Counted from the first letter of the stretch, positions 1-11,130 are shown. The stretch is 64,000 nucleotides of DNA from Ligula intestinalis (GCA_036362985.1 JAYGXS010000002.1:7951640-8015639), one strand, 5' to 3'. Numbers and translations: made by a program. Notes: generated by a model from the letters alone, not told the origin.

Positions 1-1065
1 GTCGTTCCGTTGCACGGCGAGGTCATGCTGGTGCATCCTCGTGAGGACCCGTTTGCCGGCAACGGAACGACAAGAATTCCCTGGTGGCCGCCCACGCATC
101 CAAGCCAGGGCACAGCTTCGACTTCGAAAACGTGCGAATACTGGGTCGGTCAGACGACCGAACTTCACGCCTGCTGCAGGAAGCCTAACATTCACGCGCG
201 GGCTCAATTAACAGGCATGTCGAGCTTCCTGAGGCCTACCTCGCGTTGCGCGAGCAGATCGAGGGCAGAGGTCAATCTCAGCGGAACTGACTTAATTACA
301 CTGTGAGCTGTACGTTTTTTCATTCCTTGACAATGAGCTCGCAGGAGAGTTCGAAATGTCGGACAAATACACTCCTGGTCCCAGAGAACGACTTAACTTC
401 TTCTATCCACTTACCTGGGCCTCACATATTCTCGACCATTCAGAATATTAGACTTAACTCTGATGTTTTGTTACGTGCCAAATCCCGAAATGCGTCTTAG
501 ATCATGAATGATAAAATAAGTGGAATTGTAATATTCAGGAGTTTGGGCCACAATTCTCCAGGGTGTCTGCTTTTGAACAAACGTCTTTTCAGTCTCATAA
601 CAAAACCTCACTTGACAAAATGACTGCTAAAGTAATGTAAATCAATTAGAAGATAACATATCGTGTTCGTACAGTTTTGAAATTAATGTGGACTACACTG
701 TATGCACCATGGGGGAGGGAATAGGTAAACTACAGGATAAGATGGGAATTGAATGTAAGCTGAAGTCTTTATAAATTTAACAAGTTGACATTTAAAATAC
801 TCAGATTAACCTTCCTTTAAGCAGGACCTCTGAAGAGGTCCTGATTTGCTATCAACTGAATACGCGAAAGCATATGTTTGCTTCCATTTTCATTAAAATA
901 TATTTGAATTTGCCGGAGCATCGAAGCCAAAGACACGTTCGTTCAAAAGTCAACCTCCTGAGTTGTCTGAACTAGCTTGGAATTATATTTCAAGATAGGC
1001 AATTATGTTAAAGTAAGCATTTCTAAGCTAAAACGCATTTGAGAACGCGAGAGAGCTTGTGAAAC
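1..1065. other. Non-coding stretch, no gene recognised
   Basis: Short frames only, with no recognisable domain, splice-bounded exon or repeat I could match elsewhere in the window. The composition turns AT-rich after about 500. Confidence 0.5.
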
Positions 1066-1075
1066 GTCAGTCTGA

Positions 1076-1150
1076 ATATACTTTGGTCTCAGAAATCATC
1101 TCCTCTTCTTCCGCTTCCGGGGATGATGTAAAGAATATAATCTTCCTGCC
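1076..1150 (+). repeat. Single arm of the palindromic repeat seen at 43.2-43.5 kb
   Basis: This segment closely matches the right arm of the palindrome at 43401-43472, sharing the blocks ACTTTGGTCTCAGAAATC and CCGGGGATGA with a few substitutions. No inverted partner is visible here, so it is a half-element or a diverged solo terminus. Its type, for example a DNA-transposon terminus, is not established. Confidence 0.6.
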
Positions 1151-2015
1151 AATCTGGCCTTCCCATGATTTCTCTCTTCTATTAGGGAAACAGATCTGGA
1201 TTACCGCGGCCGTTGGGGTAACTTTATTAGCCATAACGCCTCGATAGGCCTGATTCGCTATCAAATGAATCTGAGAAAAAATATGTTTGCTCACCTTTTT
1301 TCAATAAGATATATTTGTATTTCAAGGGTAGCAAAAACATATCCAAAAAATATCGTGCTCATTATTCCTGGAAGAGGAAGAAGAAGAGGGGGCAAGTGCT
1401 GGGACCAAATTGTATTTGTGCTGACGTTTCGAAAACATGCTCGTTCTCAAGGTCAGAGCGTGGTGCTTACTCTTCCGCTGGCCTTGAATTATGGTTTGCG
1501 CTAACATTGCACGCGATCGTTTAATCCACCAGCCTCGACACTTTCTTGGGTTTGAACAAAACGCAGAAGGGCTGATTAGGGTGCGTCAACGGCCGTGACA
1601 CCCCCTCACACGCACCGAGGGCCATACCCCCCCCCCCCCACCCCAGCCCACCGTTTGGCGGCGCTGACGAAACATCACATCATTTCCTAGGTGGGGTCCA
1701 CCCACCCACGCGTGCGAACGCTTCGTCGGTGTCAATCAAGAGGGTTGAGTCACCAGCATAACAACGTTTACTTGGTTTAGTACAGTAACCTGCAGGTGCG
1801 TGGGTGAGAATTCGAGCGTGGGTGGGTCTCTTCAGGTCGAGATAACCCACCTATTGCGACTGCGTGTTTTCACTTCAGGAGTGCATTACTCATGCACAGA
1901 GCAAGCTGTATCGTACACCTCGCTCTGAGAAGTCTTCAATGTCAGAAAAGTTAAACACAATTCTGTTATGTAATTAGCACCCGCTTGTTTAGAAATAACT
2001 CACCTGAATCGAAGA
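1151..2015. other. Non-coding stretch with a poly-C tract
   Basis: No gene is supported. A C-rich run lies near 1627-1645. Short overlapping frames around 1265-1520 on both strands have no recognisable domains. Confidence 0.45.
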
Positions 2016-2017
2016 GA

Positions 2018-2230
2018 CTACGAGCTCATGGCTAAATAGTTAGGGATCAGAAAAGTCCGAGTTCGACCCTCAGGTGGTGCACCACTTGGGTCTGGGTGTG
2101 CTTGGCTGACGATGGCTAATAAGCCAGAAATGACCATTCCAGTTTGCCTACACTACCAGCTGCAACGGCTGTCGGGGCCTCCGTCGAGACCCTAGGCAGA
2201 GCTGGAAAGGTTAGTTCCATTAGCGTTTGG
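2018..2230 (+). mobile_element. tRNA-derived SINE, family S1
   Basis: The head is tRNA-like: an A-box-like segment around GCTCATGGCTAAATAG and a B-box/T-arm with GAGTTCGACCCTC at about 2075-2090, whose flanks pair as a short T-stem. The body (GCACCACTTGG, then GGCTAATAAGCCAGAAATG) recurs at 14965-15240, 23440-23600, 42388-42600 and 46375-46820. SINEs are transcribed by RNA polymerase III and moved by LINE enzymes; the partner LINE is not identified here. Boundaries are approximate. Confidence 0.7.
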
Positions 2231-2234
2231 GTGA

Positions 2235-2482
2235 ACATATCGAGGAGTAAAAGCGAACATCCGTGTCCCAGGAGGTAATTGAGAAGAAGAAGAAGAAGAA
2301 GAAGAAGAAGAAGAAGAAGAAGACGAAGAAGAAGAAGAAGAAGAAGAAGAAGAAGAAGAAGAAGACAAAAGAAGAAGAAGAAGAAGAAGAAGAAGAAGAA
2401 GAAGAAGAAGAAGAAGAAGAAGGCTTGATCGCTGGGAAAGTATGTTCGTTCGCCTGACGCTTCGATATCGAGGAGTTGTTGA
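2235..2482 (-). mobile_element. Penelope-like element terminus (fragment)
   Basis: On the minus strand this matches the terminal segment shared by copies at 9.5-9.8, 10.6-10.75 and 29.4-29.5 kb: a GCGTCAGGCGAA block, then an ATTGTCCCAGCGATCGAG-like block, then TTC repeats, then CTCAATTACYTCCTGG. The hammerhead GAAAC box is mutated to GAAGC. The short TTC tract of the other copies is expanded here into a long microsatellite. No coding part remains. Confidence 0.65.
2279..2421. repeat. GAA/TTC microsatellite
   Basis: About 140 bp of almost pure GAA/AAG triplets, with a few interruptions such as GACGAAG and GACAAAAG. It lies exactly where the PLE terminus normally has only three or four TTC triplets, so it appears to have grown inside the element. 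It is a purine-only strand capable of triplex formation. Confidence 0.95.
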
Positions 2483-2483
2483 A

Positions 2484-2879
2484 GCGAAGGAGGGTTTAAC
2501 CTGTACGGCTGTGATCTTCCAGGCCCGGTTCCTTAGGGGAGGAGAGGAGCCTTGCGAAAGCTAGAGTGTTAGGTATAGTTTATTCTTTGCAGAAGGAAAG
2601 GAGAATAGTTAGGACGAAGTCTTGACTACTGGAGCGCATATCTACCCGTGAGGCAAGCTAGGTCCGGAGTGATGGCTAGCTGTAGCCACGGCCTTGAGGT
2701 CTATTTTGATGGATGAGGCCCGTCCGCGAACGCGGGCGTTTCACTGGACGTGTGAAGGTCACGACGGGAAGGCAAGGCGCGCTCACTTGCGCCTGGTCCT
2801 AAAGGCAAGCCGTCAGCAGCAGTGGGGCGCGATGAGTCAGTGATCACGGGTTCCCACAGCGGCGCTAACGCCCACTACA
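2484..2879 (-). mobile_element. Interspersed family A, copy 1
   Basis: Family A is a roughly 450-bp non-coding repeat running from TGTAGTGG to a TTAGGGTTAACC / CTGCGATA-like end. This copy is inverted: GGTTTAACC near 2494, the CCAGGCCCGGTTCCTTAGG block, and CCACTACA at 2872-2879. Other copies carry short target duplications, which points to retroposition. No ORF and no TG...CA LTR pair were found. Confidence 0.65.
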
Positions 2880-3241
2880 AACATTAATCAATGAATAACT
2901 CATCTGTCTGTTGAGAAACACGTGTCTGTGCTTACTCATCCAACTGTACAGCTTGCTACACCAGCTTTCGATGTTTCCTGCACATCATCGCCTCATGCGA
3001 CCGTAACAAATTGCCCTCGATAGAGTTTTATTTGTGGTTGGATATTTTAAACAAAATGTTATTCCTTGTGTAGTCTTCGAGACAGGGATTTTTCAGTTTA
3101 TTTGGTGAGGATAATAGGCAATGCCTTTGAAAACCCTATTTAGGCCGTGTACAAGCACCTACAAATTTTACCACTACTAACATAGTATTGGCAAACAGTG
3201 AGTGGCATAGTTTTTTACAATACATGTCTGGTTTTTAGAGT

Positions 3242-6040
3242 TCAGACTTGGAGAGAGGAGAGGGCACGCATGTAATTATCCAAGCGTTGTTTGTTCATCT
3301 GAAGGGAATTGGCCTCCACGACTGACTGTGGAAGGTTGTTCCACTTTTGTATGACACGTTGCGTGAAGAATTCAGAGCGGAGGTTTAGCTTGGACATTTT
3401 CGTGCGCAGCTTCGTTGTGTGCCCACGCAGATGAGGTGATAGGTGCCACTGAAACATGTCTTCAAAGCGTAATCCTTTCTCAAGACCGTTTATTATCTTG
3501 TAAACTAAGATAAGACCCCCTCTTTGTTGCCTGTAATGCAGAGGGAATACATTTAGGCATGCCAGTCTATCTATCTAAGAGTGGTTCTTTAGACCTCTTC
3601 CTAGCTTTGTTGCCCGACGCTGCACTTTCTCCAGACATGCAGTGTCCTTTGCTAGCCATGACCGCCACGCCTGTATGCTATACTCTAGGTGTGTTCGAAC
3701 AAATGTGCCGTAAACTCTGCCAAAGAGATCTTCATCGAAAGCTAGAAACGCCCTTTTGATAGCGTGCAACACTCCCGTGGCTTTATTTGCAGCTTTGACA
3801 GATTGTAAGGAGGGCTTCAAATTACTCTGTATCCAAATGCCGAGGTCTTTTTGCGTAGATGCTACGGGAATTGGGATGTTTTTCAGGTGGCAGGTCCTGC
3901 TGCTCTGAAGGATAGGGTAGTTTGTTGGACGCAGGTGAAGGACGGCACACTTTTGCAAATTGAAATCCAGCAGCCATCTCTCGGACCACGTCTGCAGTTT
4001 GCAAAGATTATTTTGCAGAGCATCTCGGTCGCTTGGGCGCTTAATGACCTGCAAGAGCTTAACGTCATCGGTGAACATGATTTAACCGCAGTCCAGTTCT
4101 TGAAGGCTGTCATTTACATAGAGAATGAAGAGTAGAGGACCGAGAACGGAGCCTTGAGGAACCCCACTAACTACGTCAACCCAGTCCGATTTATCCTCCC
4201 CGATGCAAACGCGTTGCTTTCAACCGACTAAAAATGACCTGATCCAGTCCAAAATTTTCCCCTTGATACCAAGAACGCTCAGTTTATGTAAAAGGCGTTG
4301 ATGGGGCACACTGTCAAAGGCTTTGCGGAAATCGATGTACACTACGTCCACTTCGAAGCCCTCTTCTAAAGCACTTGTCAGTAAAGTTGAAAGGCAGGAG
4401 CGCCCTCGCCGAAAGCCATGTTGAACATTTTGTATGATGTCATTTACATCGCAAAATCATAGTATGGCCTGCTTGACAAGGACCTCCATCATTTTGCAGG
4501 AAAGGCAATTCAAGCTTATGGGCCGAAAGCTGTTTGCAGACATCTTGCTACCTCCCTTATATAACGGTACGATGTTGGCCGTCTTCCACTGCAAAGGCAA
4601 GTCCCCTGTTCTCATGGAAAGTTCGAACAGAGATGAAAGAGGCACCGATAGCTCGGTTGGCAGTTCTTTAAGTATCAGTCCAGGGATCCCATCCGGTCCA
4701 GGAGACTTGTCTGGTTTGATTTGATTGAGGACATGTCTTACGTCTGCGACAGAAAAGGTAGCAGTTTCAATAACGGTTGTACCTTCACCCACTTCTACTC
4801 CCGAATTGTCGTCGGGGGATTCCATCGTAAACGCTGATCTGAAAAACTCTGACAGTAACTCTACTTTCCGCGGTCCTTCCGTTACTACGTTCCCGAGGTT
4901 ATCCCTTAGAGTTGCAATGTCATCCCGGTGTTTCCTTTCACTGCGGATGTACCCATAAAACGTCTTTGAACATATTGTGGCTTGTGTTATAAGTTGACGC
5001 TCAGAGACAGTTCTAGAATTTCGCATTTTCGTACGGCATATATTTCGTTGCGCTTTATATTCAGCAAGTGATGTTGAATCTTGAAGATGTTCGTACTTTT
5101 TCCACAGTCTTTGTTTCTTCTTTGCAGCCCGTTTTATCGGCTGGTTGCCATATGAAGGTCTGGCACATGGTCTTATTACTTTCATTGGGCAATGGACTTC
5201 AATTAAGCGCTCTACAGTCCCTTGGATATGCTGCCATAATTCATTTGTAACGTTCGTATTGGGTAACCAGTTTTCTGCGGAAGCGGTGCGTCTCATTTCT
5301 TCAAAATCGGCTTTCCAAATATTTCGGCATCTCTTTATTTGCGATTTTGGAGACAGTAAGTAACACACGCAGGTAAAAGCAACGTGGTCGCTTAACCCAA
5401 GTGGCGATTGTGAGTTCACTCCTCTTATGATCCCCTCTTCTTTACTAAAAACGAGATCTAAACAGTTTGATCGCTGGCCTTCTCGCAGTCGGGTTGTGAA
5501 GTCTATGTGTTGAATGGGATATTTGTCCAAAGAAAACTGAAGTAGTTGATAATTGAAAGGTGCTGCTACGGCTTTTACTCCAGGCCTCATCCAATCGATG
5601 CCAGGAGCGTTGAAATCACCCAGGAGTAATAGGTTTTCCTGTTTACAGATAAATGTCAGTGAACTTAGCAGTTCTACGTCGTCACTTTCGCTGGAGCCGG
5701 AAGGCCGATAAACAACGCATATATTGAGTGCCGGATGTTGCCTCATCTTAATTTTGCACGAAATTATTTCACATCGTCGTAGGGCTATGTCTGCGATTTA
5801 CCTCTGACAACAGGAAATTTTATTTGCTACATAAAGTGCCAATCCTCCACCCCTACGTTGAGATCCGTAGCAGCGGAACAGTTGATGGCCTTCAATGCTG
5901 ACTTCGCTGATCCTTATTGCTTCGATCAGCCAAGTCTCTGTTAATGCAAGTATATGCGGTTTCTGCTCAGATACTATTGTTTTGAGTTCGTCAAGTTTAT
6001 TGAAAAGTCTCTGACAATTGGTATAATAGATCTCGAGGCA
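3242..6040 (-). pseudogene. CR1-like ORF2: endonuclease plus reverse transcriptase, broken
   Basis: The endonuclease shows ALTETWL, RRGGGLALYV, a YRP motif, LLGDFNAPGIDW and SDHVAFTC, the usual APE-type catalytic blocks. The reverse transcriptase shows SPGPDGIPG, WKTANIVPLYKGG, YIDFRKAFDSVPH and GVPQGSVLGPLLF. From 5746 to 3242 everything lies in one frame, interrupted by four stop codons (near 4457, 4250, 4090 and 3575), with a further stop upstream of 5746. The catalytic FADD box reads FTDD, so even a read-through product would be impaired. The frame is otherwise well preserved, suggesting fairly recent decay. Confidence 0.85.
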
Positions 6041-6090
6041 GCGGCCACTATTGCTTGTGGTATCTTCTAGAACCGGCCGGTTGACCTTGG

Positions 6091-7306
6091 TTAAGTTTTC
6101 CGCCTGACTACTTCCGGCCAGAGAAAATTTCGTTCAATGTGGACTATTTCTCCTCCTCTTATTTGTAGGCCAGTTTCGCCTTTGTTCTTTCGGTCATTTT
6201 TCAAAAGTCGCATTTTCCTGCGTTCCTTTGGTTCATAGTCCGGCTGAAAGAAAACTCCAGCCTGCATTGTCCGCAGAGACGACTTTCTTTCCAGCAGAAA
6301 TTGTGCCTGCACTTCGGTGTCCCAAATTACTTTTCATGGTCGTGGCCGAGAGCTCGAAGCATTTGGCGGCTGATCCCTGCCTATTCGAAATGGTTTGGGA
6401 ATTTTTACAGACTCAGTGCCCTTAGCTGAGATTTAGCGTACTGCCGAACGAGACCTCGATCGTACTCCACCTTATCCCCAGCAACGGTAGCCGTTGATTC
6501 TGGTGCACCCTGTATCACTATATGTTGCTTACGGTTGGCTCGAGCTTGGGCCGTGGTCACATCACACTGAAGCAGAGTAGCAGCAGGAGTTTCGAAGTCC
6601 AGATCTGTGAGAGATTCTATGGACATCTTGCTGGTAGCTTTTTCTTGTAAGTTACTCTTTGCCCTTTTGTCCAATTCAACTTCCTTTTCTTCAGAAGTCT
6701 CCTCTTGGAGTGGTTGCCTTGCTTTTTGTTCACATGGCGTGCTCCAGGTGCTATCTTGCGATAAAACTGAGGGCTTTGGTTGGTCTTTATCAGCTTGCTC
6801 TTCAGCCGCCTTCTGCTGGCGTATGCGTCTGCATTTGGCCCTGCTGGACTCGTGGTTTCCGGTTTATCAACCACTGACCTGTCCTCTGCATGCGTCACAT
6901 CCGGTGGTGTTATCTGATTGTGCTTTATGAGCACTGCTAGTATCTCCGCGTAAAATGCCAGACTTCCCTCTAAACGCATTACGCGCGTGGCTAAGTTAAG
7001 ACATCCATCGCAATCTGCACGCACAGGCTTATTTGGCTGGGTGGTGTTCGGTTCTAAGACGGTTGGTAAAAGAAGATGCGTTTTTGCATAGTGGGTGGTC
7101 TGGGATTTCGTACGCGTTATTGAAAGCGCTTCAGCTATTTCTGGAAGTACCTTGTCAAATGTTGTAAAAGGCAGCTTACATAAGTTAACCTGATTACACC
7201 CGTTAGAGTATATCTTAGCGACTTGGCCTTCAGGGTGTGAGCTGGTGGTGAAGTCGGTAGAGCGTCCGACATTATAAAATGAATTCCGGGATTCAAATCC
7301 GGCCAT
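6091..7306 (-). pseudogene. CR1-like ORF1 (nucleic-acid-binding type), broken
   Basis: Several minus-strand frames (7306-6617, 6674-6405, 6312-6091) lie directly upstream of the endonuclease in two reading frames, so at least one frameshift has occurred. The last frame ends with a QPDYEPKERRKMRLL block that has a counterpart upstream of the endonuclease of the second CR1-like copy (near 29.7 kb). A lysine/arginine-rich stretch lies near its middle. ORF1 of such LINEs usually coats the RNA; no zinc knuckle is visible. Confidence 0.55.
7237..7306 (+). repeat. tRNA-like sequence antisense to the CR1 5' end
   Basis: Contains an A-box-like TGGTGAAGTCGGTAGAGCG and a T-arm CCGGGATTCAAATCCGG whose stem pairs over about five base pairs (one wobble). 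The anticodon arm is not convincing, so this is a tRNA-derived sequence (SINE head or decayed tRNA) rather than a tRNA gene. A second CR1-like copy has a similar neighbour at 30741-30818. Confidence 0.5.
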
Positions 7307-7439
7307 TGACGAACATTTTTTTCAGCTAACAGACATGGATCGTACACGTTAGCGTTACCCATGCTATTGGAAACTATATTAGAGTGCATTAATTCAAAGT
7401 CTGCAATCAGCGAAAAGATTTGCTTGTGCAATTAATTTC

Positions 7440-8236
7440 AACAGTCAAAATTTGTAATGTGAACGACTCAACCTTTGTTGTAAGGAGTTCTTTGCACTGT
7501 AACAATCAGATTCAGAAGCAGCGATGTTTTTCCTAGGATCGAGTGAACTTCCAGACTTGTGCTGATCGTAGGGATAACTTCCAGAGCGTTGTATAATCCG
7601 CGAAGGATTCGTCCCCCTCAGAAAGGATATTTCCAAAGGGCAGATAATACGCAGTTCCTTTGTCAGTTTTTATGGCCAGATATGTCGTCTACACTAAGTT
7701 AGAGACTAAAAACCTCATGAGTGCAAAGAAATTAAATTCGAAACCAATTTCAAAGGGTGGGTTATGAAATGTGCTAAATTAGTCGTGTTCCCTGAACGGA
7801 CCACACGGACTGACACGGAGCCAGATGAGACCATTGCAGACATTATTCGGGTCGCGTCCCCATAACAAATGCCGCTAAAAATACCCGAAATCTCTTCGAA
7901 TCAGAACAAACTCTTGCCTCTAACTGCTCCTCGATAAAAAAAACGAGTAAATGCAATGGAACAATGGGGATGCATGCAGCGGACATAAATGTCACAGGGA
8001 GTATGACGTGTCGCATGTTCCTTCAATCCGCCAAAGTCTTAGGACCGAAGCAGTCACCATCCATTCCTCGTGTCCAACTGATTTGCTAATGTGTCTCATG
8101 CCATGTTTGTATCAAACTGTTTCTCTGGCATTTCAAGTTGGGTAGAAATTTTGATTGACTGGCTTTTTACCCGCTTCTATAGGATTCGGGTCTGGTGATC
8201 ACATCGGCCGCAGGAGGACCCGTATTCTGTTGGACC
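7440..8236. other. Non-coding stretch, nothing recognised
   Basis: Only short frames without similarity to known families. No repeat shared with other parts of the window was noticed. Confidence 0.45.
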
Positions 8237-8690
8237 TGTAGTGGGTCGTGCCTGGCCGACTAGTTCGCTTCGAAGTGCACTTTCCCAAAGGCTCACCAAT
8301 GCGGTTTTTTGACGTCTCGATCAGCCAATTACAGTTCCCGCATCTACGCGGTTTGGGCAAAGCGACGAATAGCAAGCTTGCACGCGTTCCCGACGCAAGC
8401 TGCTTCTTTGCCTAAAATCTCCAGGCCGACCTAGCAAATGGACTCATTCTCTCTCTGTCTTCTGGCCTGATTGCTGCTAAGACCTCACTTGGGACCCGGT
8501 CGATCTCCTTGATGGTCGGGCTCTCCCGAGTCAATCTTCTCTCATCTATTCTCCGTTCCTTTGTATACGCAATATACTGTTTTCAATACTCTGGACTTTA
8601 GCGACTTCTCTTCTGCACTAAGTTACCATGGTCTGAAGATCGCAGTTGCTGGGTTTAACTCACTTAATTCCCTGCGATAGACTGGCTACA
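8237..8690 (+). mobile_element. Interspersed family A, copy 2
   Basis: Complete-looking copy starting at TGTAGTGG (8237) and ending at CCCTGCGATA (about 8679). Near its end it contains the family landmarks CAATATACTGTTT, TCTGGACTT and GATCGCAGTTGCTGGGTTTAA. No coding capacity. Confidence 0.7.
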
Positions 8691-8699
8691 AACCTCAAC

Positions 8700-9521
8700 A
8701 ATCCTCTCTACACGAGCAGTACTCAATTGATTGCTAATCACCGTCTCACCAACACTTCGATTCAAGATCACTCGTCCAACTTTGTCCGTTGTTCATATTG
8801 AACCAACGCATACATTAACACCTGCCGCAAGAGCACAACGCAGCATGGGGGCAACTAGCTGCGGACCAGCACGTAGCACGTTGCTAGACGCAACAGGTTT
8901 AGCGAACCGGCATCGCCAAAGCCCTGTTTTGGGGGTAGTGGCAACACTCGCACGCCTCTCCCCCCTAAGCCTCCAGCTGGACATTCACACGCTGGACGCG
9001 GGCGTCACCGCAGTCGGTACGGGGTGGCGACTGTAGCCGCCCTAATAACGCCCCCACCCCCTCAATGAGTCAAACCACGTCTAGACCGCAGACAACGGAT
9101 GAGGAGACAGGAATTAGACAGTGAGACTCGTGTGACGGCCCTGTTTTGGCACACCAGAAGGTTTGGCAAACTACCCATAGTGTACACTACGGGGTGATAC
9201 CTGGGGCTTTATGCGCATGCCGGCAGGCCGGGTAGACATTGTCAGACCTTCGGAGGCACGCCAATAAAATAGCGCGGTATTTGGGCGTTCCCGAGGCGCA
9301 TTCCTATTGGTAGAAGCCTCTGTCCAAAAAACAATCGGCCAAAGCGAGGGTTAACACGGCTTTTTGTGGAGAATGTTTTACTTAATCGACCACATCTATG
9401 GCTTGTATCGCCTCCGAGGTGATCCAATTGTGCATCCACAAAGCTTAACAGCACATTAATGCGTTTTTTTTCTTCTGCCGTCGACTTTAAGCTACTGCGC
9501 ACCGTACGCGACTACGTGAAT
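8700..9521. other. Non-coding stretch, nothing recognised
   Basis: No gene or matched repeat. Locally C/G-rich around 8930-9060. Frames are short and overlap on opposite strands. Confidence 0.45.
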
Positions 9522-9524
9522 ATC

Positions 9525-9612
9525 AATTTGAGAATAAGACGACTCGATCGCTGGGACAATACTTTTATTCGCCTGACGTTTCGACAGCCTTGGCGGATTC
9601 ATCATCAGAGAC
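9525..9612 (-). ncRNA. Hammerhead ribozyme motif in a PLE terminus (minus strand)
   Basis: On the minus strand: CUGAUGA (9608-9602), a short stem-II segment, then CGAAACGUC with predicted cleavage between 9575 and 9574, followed by AGGCGAAUAA. The four bases before CUGAUGA can pair with the four after the cleavage site (stem I). ACGU is self-complementary, as expected for a dimeric minimal stem III. There is one extra base between A9 and stem II. PLE hammerheads are an established family; activity of this copy is inference. Confidence 0.6.
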
Positions 9613-9627
9613 TCGTTTCTGCTACTG

Positions 9628-9770
9628 TTTCCTACTCGTGTTTCTGAAGGATGAATCCGCGACGGGTGTCAAAACGTCAGGCGAATAAGCATATTGCCCC
9701 AGCGATCGAGTCTTCTCATTCTTCTTCTCAATTGCTTCCTGGGATTCGCATATTCGTTTGTATTGGCAAG
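9628..9770 (+). mobile_element. PLE terminus with decayed hammerhead (plus strand)
   Basis: Same terminal module as the preceding entry but on the opposite strand, so the two form an inverted pair with their 5' sides facing. Here CUGAUGA is altered (CTGAAGGATGA) and the GAAAC box reads AAAAC, so the ribozyme is probably dead. The module continues through CAGCGATCGAG, TTC repeats and CAATTGCTTCCTGG. Confidence 0.6.
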
Positions 9771-9771
9771 A

Positions 9772-10380
9772 CATTAGCAGAAAGCAGTAACAGAAAGGGG
9801 TAATAGATGCACAGGGGTTTGCAGTATTTGTAGGACACAATAATTACTGCAAACATGCAGCGACAATTATCGTTAATTGCTTTTTTGTGCGTGGATGGTT
9901 TTTTGCACGGCATGCGGGCTCTGACTTGTTGAAATTTCATCACCCGTGGTGGACTACGGCGTGATGATTGCCCGGCCATCTTACCGTCTGGTGTTTGCGT
10001 AGGATGACGCGATAGCCTGTTCGTTCCCCAAGTGGCGACTTGCCTTGGCCAAATTTAGTCTCATCGCCGAATATGGATCGGGCAAATCGTTGCACTTGTT
10101 TATTGATTGGGGGCTTATGAACCATGATTCAAGTAATGCTCGGCTCACTCGATTGTCACCTCTTGCGAGAATTTCGGCCTCATCAAATTTGAATGTGTGG
10201 TCGGGTCTCGTCGAATGCACCGCAACTTGAGAATTGGCATAATTTCGCTGAATTGCTGCCACTTGGTCGGCAATTCGCGTCTTGAGAAGTCTGCCAGTTT
10301 CTCCGACATAGTTGCTTTGCCCGCCACTGCACCAGATCCTGTAGACGACTCCAGATGTTTATTGCCGTGATAGTGGATCT
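9772..10380 (-). pseudogene. Penelope-like GIY-YIG endonuclease C-terminus and tail
   Basis: On the minus strand a frame from about 10363 reads VVYRIWCSGG then SNYVGETGRLLKTRI, the GIY and YIG motifs of the endonuclease domain that ends PLE proteins. It continues to ESWFISPQSINKCNDLP and a short tail (down to about 9975). The region 9775-9975 is the inverted equivalent of 10445-10615. No reverse transcriptase part is present. The GIY-YIG nuclease nicks DNA for target-primed reverse transcription in intact PLEs. Confidence 0.75.
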
Positions 10381-10397
10381 TTCGGTTTAATTATCTG

Positions 10398-10770
10398 ATG
10401 CCTTATGGTTGCCTCCAGTCTGTGTCCGACTCTAACTCCACACACGTGATGAAAGTTCAACAGGTCAGAGCCCGTATTCCGTCTAACAAACTATCCACGC
10501 ACAAGAAGGCAATTAACGCTAATTGTTGCTGCCTGTTTGCAGTAATGACTGTGTCCTACCAATACTGCCAACCCCCTGTGCATCTATTACCTGTTTCTGC
10601 TACTGTTTTCTGCTAATGTATCTGATGATGAATCCGCGACGGACGTCGAAACGTCAGGCAAATAAGGATATTGTCCCAGCGATCGAGTCTTCTTCTTCTC
10701 AATTACTTCCTGGCACTCGCATGATCGCTTGTACTTAATAGGATCTTTTTATCCTGAACTTTTTAGCGCG
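10398..10770 (+). mobile_element. PLE 3' tail with hammerhead motif
   Basis: The coding tail (VMKVQQVRARIPSNK) is followed by a terminal module with CTGATGA at 10622-10628 and CGAAACGTC at 10647-10655, then AGGCAAATAAGG, the CCCAGCGATCGAG block, TTC repeats and CTCAATTACTTCCTGG. Together with 9772-10380 it makes a large inverted arrangement of the same element. Endonuclease motifs are missing, so it is 5'-truncated. Confidence 0.65.
10617..10660 (+). ncRNA. Hammerhead ribozyme motif in PLE tail
   Basis: The core CUGAUGA and GAAA are intact. Stem II is closed by a UCCG/CGGA helix with loop CGA plus weaker pairs. The stem III palindrome is ACGU, with predicted cleavage after GUC at 10655. Stem I pairs partly (one mismatch). 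One unpaired base sits after A9, as in the sister copies. In PLEs this motif is thought to process element RNA. Confidence 0.55.
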
Positions 10771-11130
10771 TGCAGAAATTCGTCGCCAGCGAGAGCAGGC
10801 AAAACAGAAAAAACTGCACTCCTAGGGCCGTGCAGGCCAATTAAGGAAAAATGACAACAGTCTGAACGTAACTTCAGTCTTCTGTTTACCACCGACAGAT
10901 CGATAAATCGATTGAGTGCGTTCCCATTGGAAGCCCAGGTTTCAATCAATTCTCGACTCGTCTTGCTTCTGACGCAAATGATTACGCTGACGACTGCGAA
11001 TTCGAGATCATGGGCCGCTTCGTAGGTGTGAGCACCCACTTGCGAATAATTTGTTGCTCTGTCGCTCCGCCAGCTTATATTCATGTGTGCGCGATCCGAG
11101 CATGTGCTCAGTTTGATATCTTTAGTTACA
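10749..11130 (-). pseudogene. Second PLE type, endonuclease C-terminal fragment
   Basis: The minus frame reads VGAHTYEAAHDLEF, then RSKTSRELIETWASN and LNRFIDLS, the conserved tail of a GIY-YIG domain (ELIETW followed by the NRFI block). It matches the plus-strand fragment at 15.7-16.1 kb, which includes the same PRSAVF tail. It is truncated before the GIY and YIG motifs, close to the MITE at 11138. Confidence 0.65.

Larger units (their letters stand above)
3085..7310 (-). mobile_element. CR1-like non-LTR retrotransposon, copy 1 (inactive)
   Basis: A near full-length LINE on the minus strand: an ORF1-like region (about 7306-6090), then an ORF2 with APE-type endonuclease and reverse transcriptase (about 6030-3242), then a short 3' region (3240-3085). 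The 3' region resembles the short tails at 14481-14538 and 25826-25885. Protein order and the conserved C-terminal block (EKVQRRATKL followed by a LHYRQQRG motif) fit the CR1/SR1 clade. In-frame stops make it non-autonomous. Confidence 0.8.

Noticed and set aside
2263..2457. Lys/Glu-rich ORF across the GAA repeat
   Set aside because: Translation of a microsatellite; no codon or homology support.
8237..8690. Family A elements as solo LTRs
   Set aside because: They start with TG and resemble LTRs in size, but 7-13 bp target duplications and the lack of consistent CA ends fit retroposons better.
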